DNA of 64,000 bases, taken from NCBI GenBank assembly GCA_023954475.1, contig JAMLHW010000003.1, forward strand, positions 248,001-312,000, in the 5' to 3' direction. The stretch comes from Anaerolineae bacterium (GTDB taxonomy: Bacteria; Chloroflexota; Anaerolineae; Promineifilales; Promineifilaceae). Of the stretch, positions 63,241-64,000 are shown in pieces. The position numbers were made by a program, and so were the translations under genes. Numbering within the stretch: the stretch's first letter is position 1; every line of letters begins with the position of its first letter. Below the pieces are notes generated by a model. That model saw nothing but the letters and a program-made list of their open reading frames with translations. It searched no databases and had not been told where the DNA came from.

Positions 63241-63660
63241 TCACTCCCCGATCAATTGTACGACCAACTGCCGCCGCCGTGCGCGATTGTCAAAGTCGAC
63301 AAACACGATTTGCTGCCATGTACCCAGTGTCAAACGTCCATTGATAAATGGTACCGTCAACGACGGCCCCAACAGCGCCGCCCGCACATGGCTATGTCCG
63401 TTCCCATCACCCCAGCGCGCGTTGTGGGCATAATGGCGGTCGGGACTGGCGATCTCGTCAAAGAGCCGCTGCAAATCGGCAATGCAGCCCGACTCATACT
63501 CGATCGTCGTTAGCCCGCTGGTTGCTGAAGGCGAAAACAACGCCACAATACCGTGGCGCAATGGCGACTGTGCCACGCTCTGCGCCACCGCATTGGTTAC
63601 ATCGACAATGTGTCCAATGCCCTGTGTCTCAAATTCGATTTGGCTATTGATAACTGTCAT
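63241..63660 (-). CDS. YjbQ/UPF0047 family protein
   Basis: A 139-residue protein matching YjbQ: the core HNARWGDGNGHSHVRAALLG followed by PSLTVPFINGRLTLGTWQQI and VDFDNRARRRQLVVQ. YjbQ from other bacteria has thiamine-phosphate-synthase-like side activity. I start it at 63660 (MTVINSQIEF), since the family has no N-terminal extension; the open frame reaches 63786. No TCGGCCGA copy. Confidence 0.88.
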   Translation of the reverse strand: MTVINSQIEFETQGIGHIVDVTNAVAQSVAQSPLRHGIVALFSPSATSGLTTIEYESGCIADLQRLFDEIASPDRHYAHNARWGDGNGHSHVRAALLGPSLTVPFINGRLTLGTWQQIVFVDFDNRARRRQLVVQLIGE

Positions 63661-63867
63661 GAAGCAATCCCTGCCTGTGTTCCGATAGATGGTTCGCTGG
63701 TGGCCTATTATCGTCACGAACAAACCAACTATCAAACCACAACGATTATTTGCACAACGTCTACGCTTTCTGCACAACTTCTCCATATTTGCCGATTAAA
63801 ATCCATTATGAGCACTGCCGGACAGGTTTCGGTTGTGCTGTCAGGCATTCTTCACAGGGAGCAAGCG

Positions 63868-64000
63868 GTGAACGACAAAAGTGTGAAAAAAAGGAAAAAC
63901 AGATGGATTTGGGTCGGCATTGGTGTTGCCGTCGTAGTTGGTATACTGTTGGTCGTTTTTGCACGGCAATCGGCGGCAGATGACGAAACGCCGATGATGG
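63868..64000 (+). CDS. N-terminal fragment of a membrane-anchored protein (cut by window end)
   Basis: From GTG 63868, preceded by GGGAG, the frame reads a Lys/Arg-rich start (KKRKNRW), one hydrophobic helix (VGIGVAVVVGILLVVFA), then an acidic extracytoplasmic start, and leaves the window. An in-frame ATG at 63808 would add 20 residues. The layout resembles membrane-fusion (HlyD/RND adaptor) proteins, but too little is visible to assign a family. Confidence 0.5.
   Translation, partial: MNDKSVKKRKNRWIWVGIGVAVVVGILLVVFARQSAADDETPMM

Noticed and set aside
1-64000. tRNA, rRNA or CRISPR loci
   Set aside because: No T-loop-like GGTTCGAATCC with cloverleaf context, no rRNA core segments and no regularly spaced direct repeats were seen on either strand by eye.

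Overview
The window looks like chromosomal DNA of a free-living bacterium of roughly 53% GC (estimated by eye). The most likely phylum is Chloroflexota (Anaerolineae-like). This is inferred from secreted proteins with long Thr-Pro tracts, DUF2723/GT-C and DUF4012 surface proteins, a fused 2-oxoacid:ferredoxin oxidoreductase, an F420-type (DDN-like) reductase and PspC/LiaF-like envelope proteins. No rRNA, tRNA or CRISPR array was seen. The most striking property is an 8-bp palindrome, TCGGCCGA, found about 81 times by eye where about one copy is expected. It is spread through coding and intergenic DNA but missing from a few blocks that look acquired.

Layout: 0-3 kb, end of an unknown gene, a RodA/FtsW-type glycosyltransferase and a transpeptidase-like partner that has lost its catalytic motifs. 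3-10 kb, PspC-like protein, PRPP synthase, a 1007-residue membrane coiled-coil protein with a Ser/Arg tail, a DUF4177-like protein, lysS and greA; the greA leader carries a terminator-like hairpin. 10-24.5 kb, a cell-surface region: GT-C enzymes, two C25 (gingipain-like) cysteine peptidases flanking a Thr-Pro-rich anchored protein, an LPG-synthase-like flippase, DUF2723 and DUF4012 proteins and an SH3-like surface protein. 24.7-27.2 kb, htpG and a DUF1269 protein. 27.4-34.9 kb, complete cydABDC (cytochrome bd and its CydDC exporter) plus type II NADH dehydrogenase, together a short NADH-to-oxygen respiratory branch.

35-41.7 kb, a DDN-like reductase, a DinB-like protein and an alpha/beta hydrolase, then an ABC-2 transporter with a NarL-type two-component system. 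41.8-43.5 kb, a small accessory patch: a frameshifted DUF6414-like gene and a higBA toxin-antitoxin pair with a clear promoter/operator. 43.5-49.6 kb, a methyltransferase, korAB, a GntR/FadR-like regulator, a histone-deacetylase-like enzyme and a LiaF-like protein. 49.9-56.1 kb, an ABC exporter, a DsbA/cytochrome c/DsbB group, a tyrosine recombinase, an SDR and a NUDIX hydrolase.

56.1-59.9 kb is a foreign, AT-rich island. It holds an Abi-type reverse transcriptase whose C-terminal part carries a HEPN-like R-x6-H motif. The gene is interrupted just before the RT catalytic YxDD position by a 1488-bp insertion sequence with a 6-bp target duplication, and it has decayed further. An attC-like folded site follows it, with a matching GTTAGC upstream, so the island may have arrived as an integron-type cassette. 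60-64 kb returns to ordinary genes: DinB, DUF1801, an eIF2B-like protein, an SH3-domain membrane protein, YjbQ and a truncated membrane-anchored protein at the edge.
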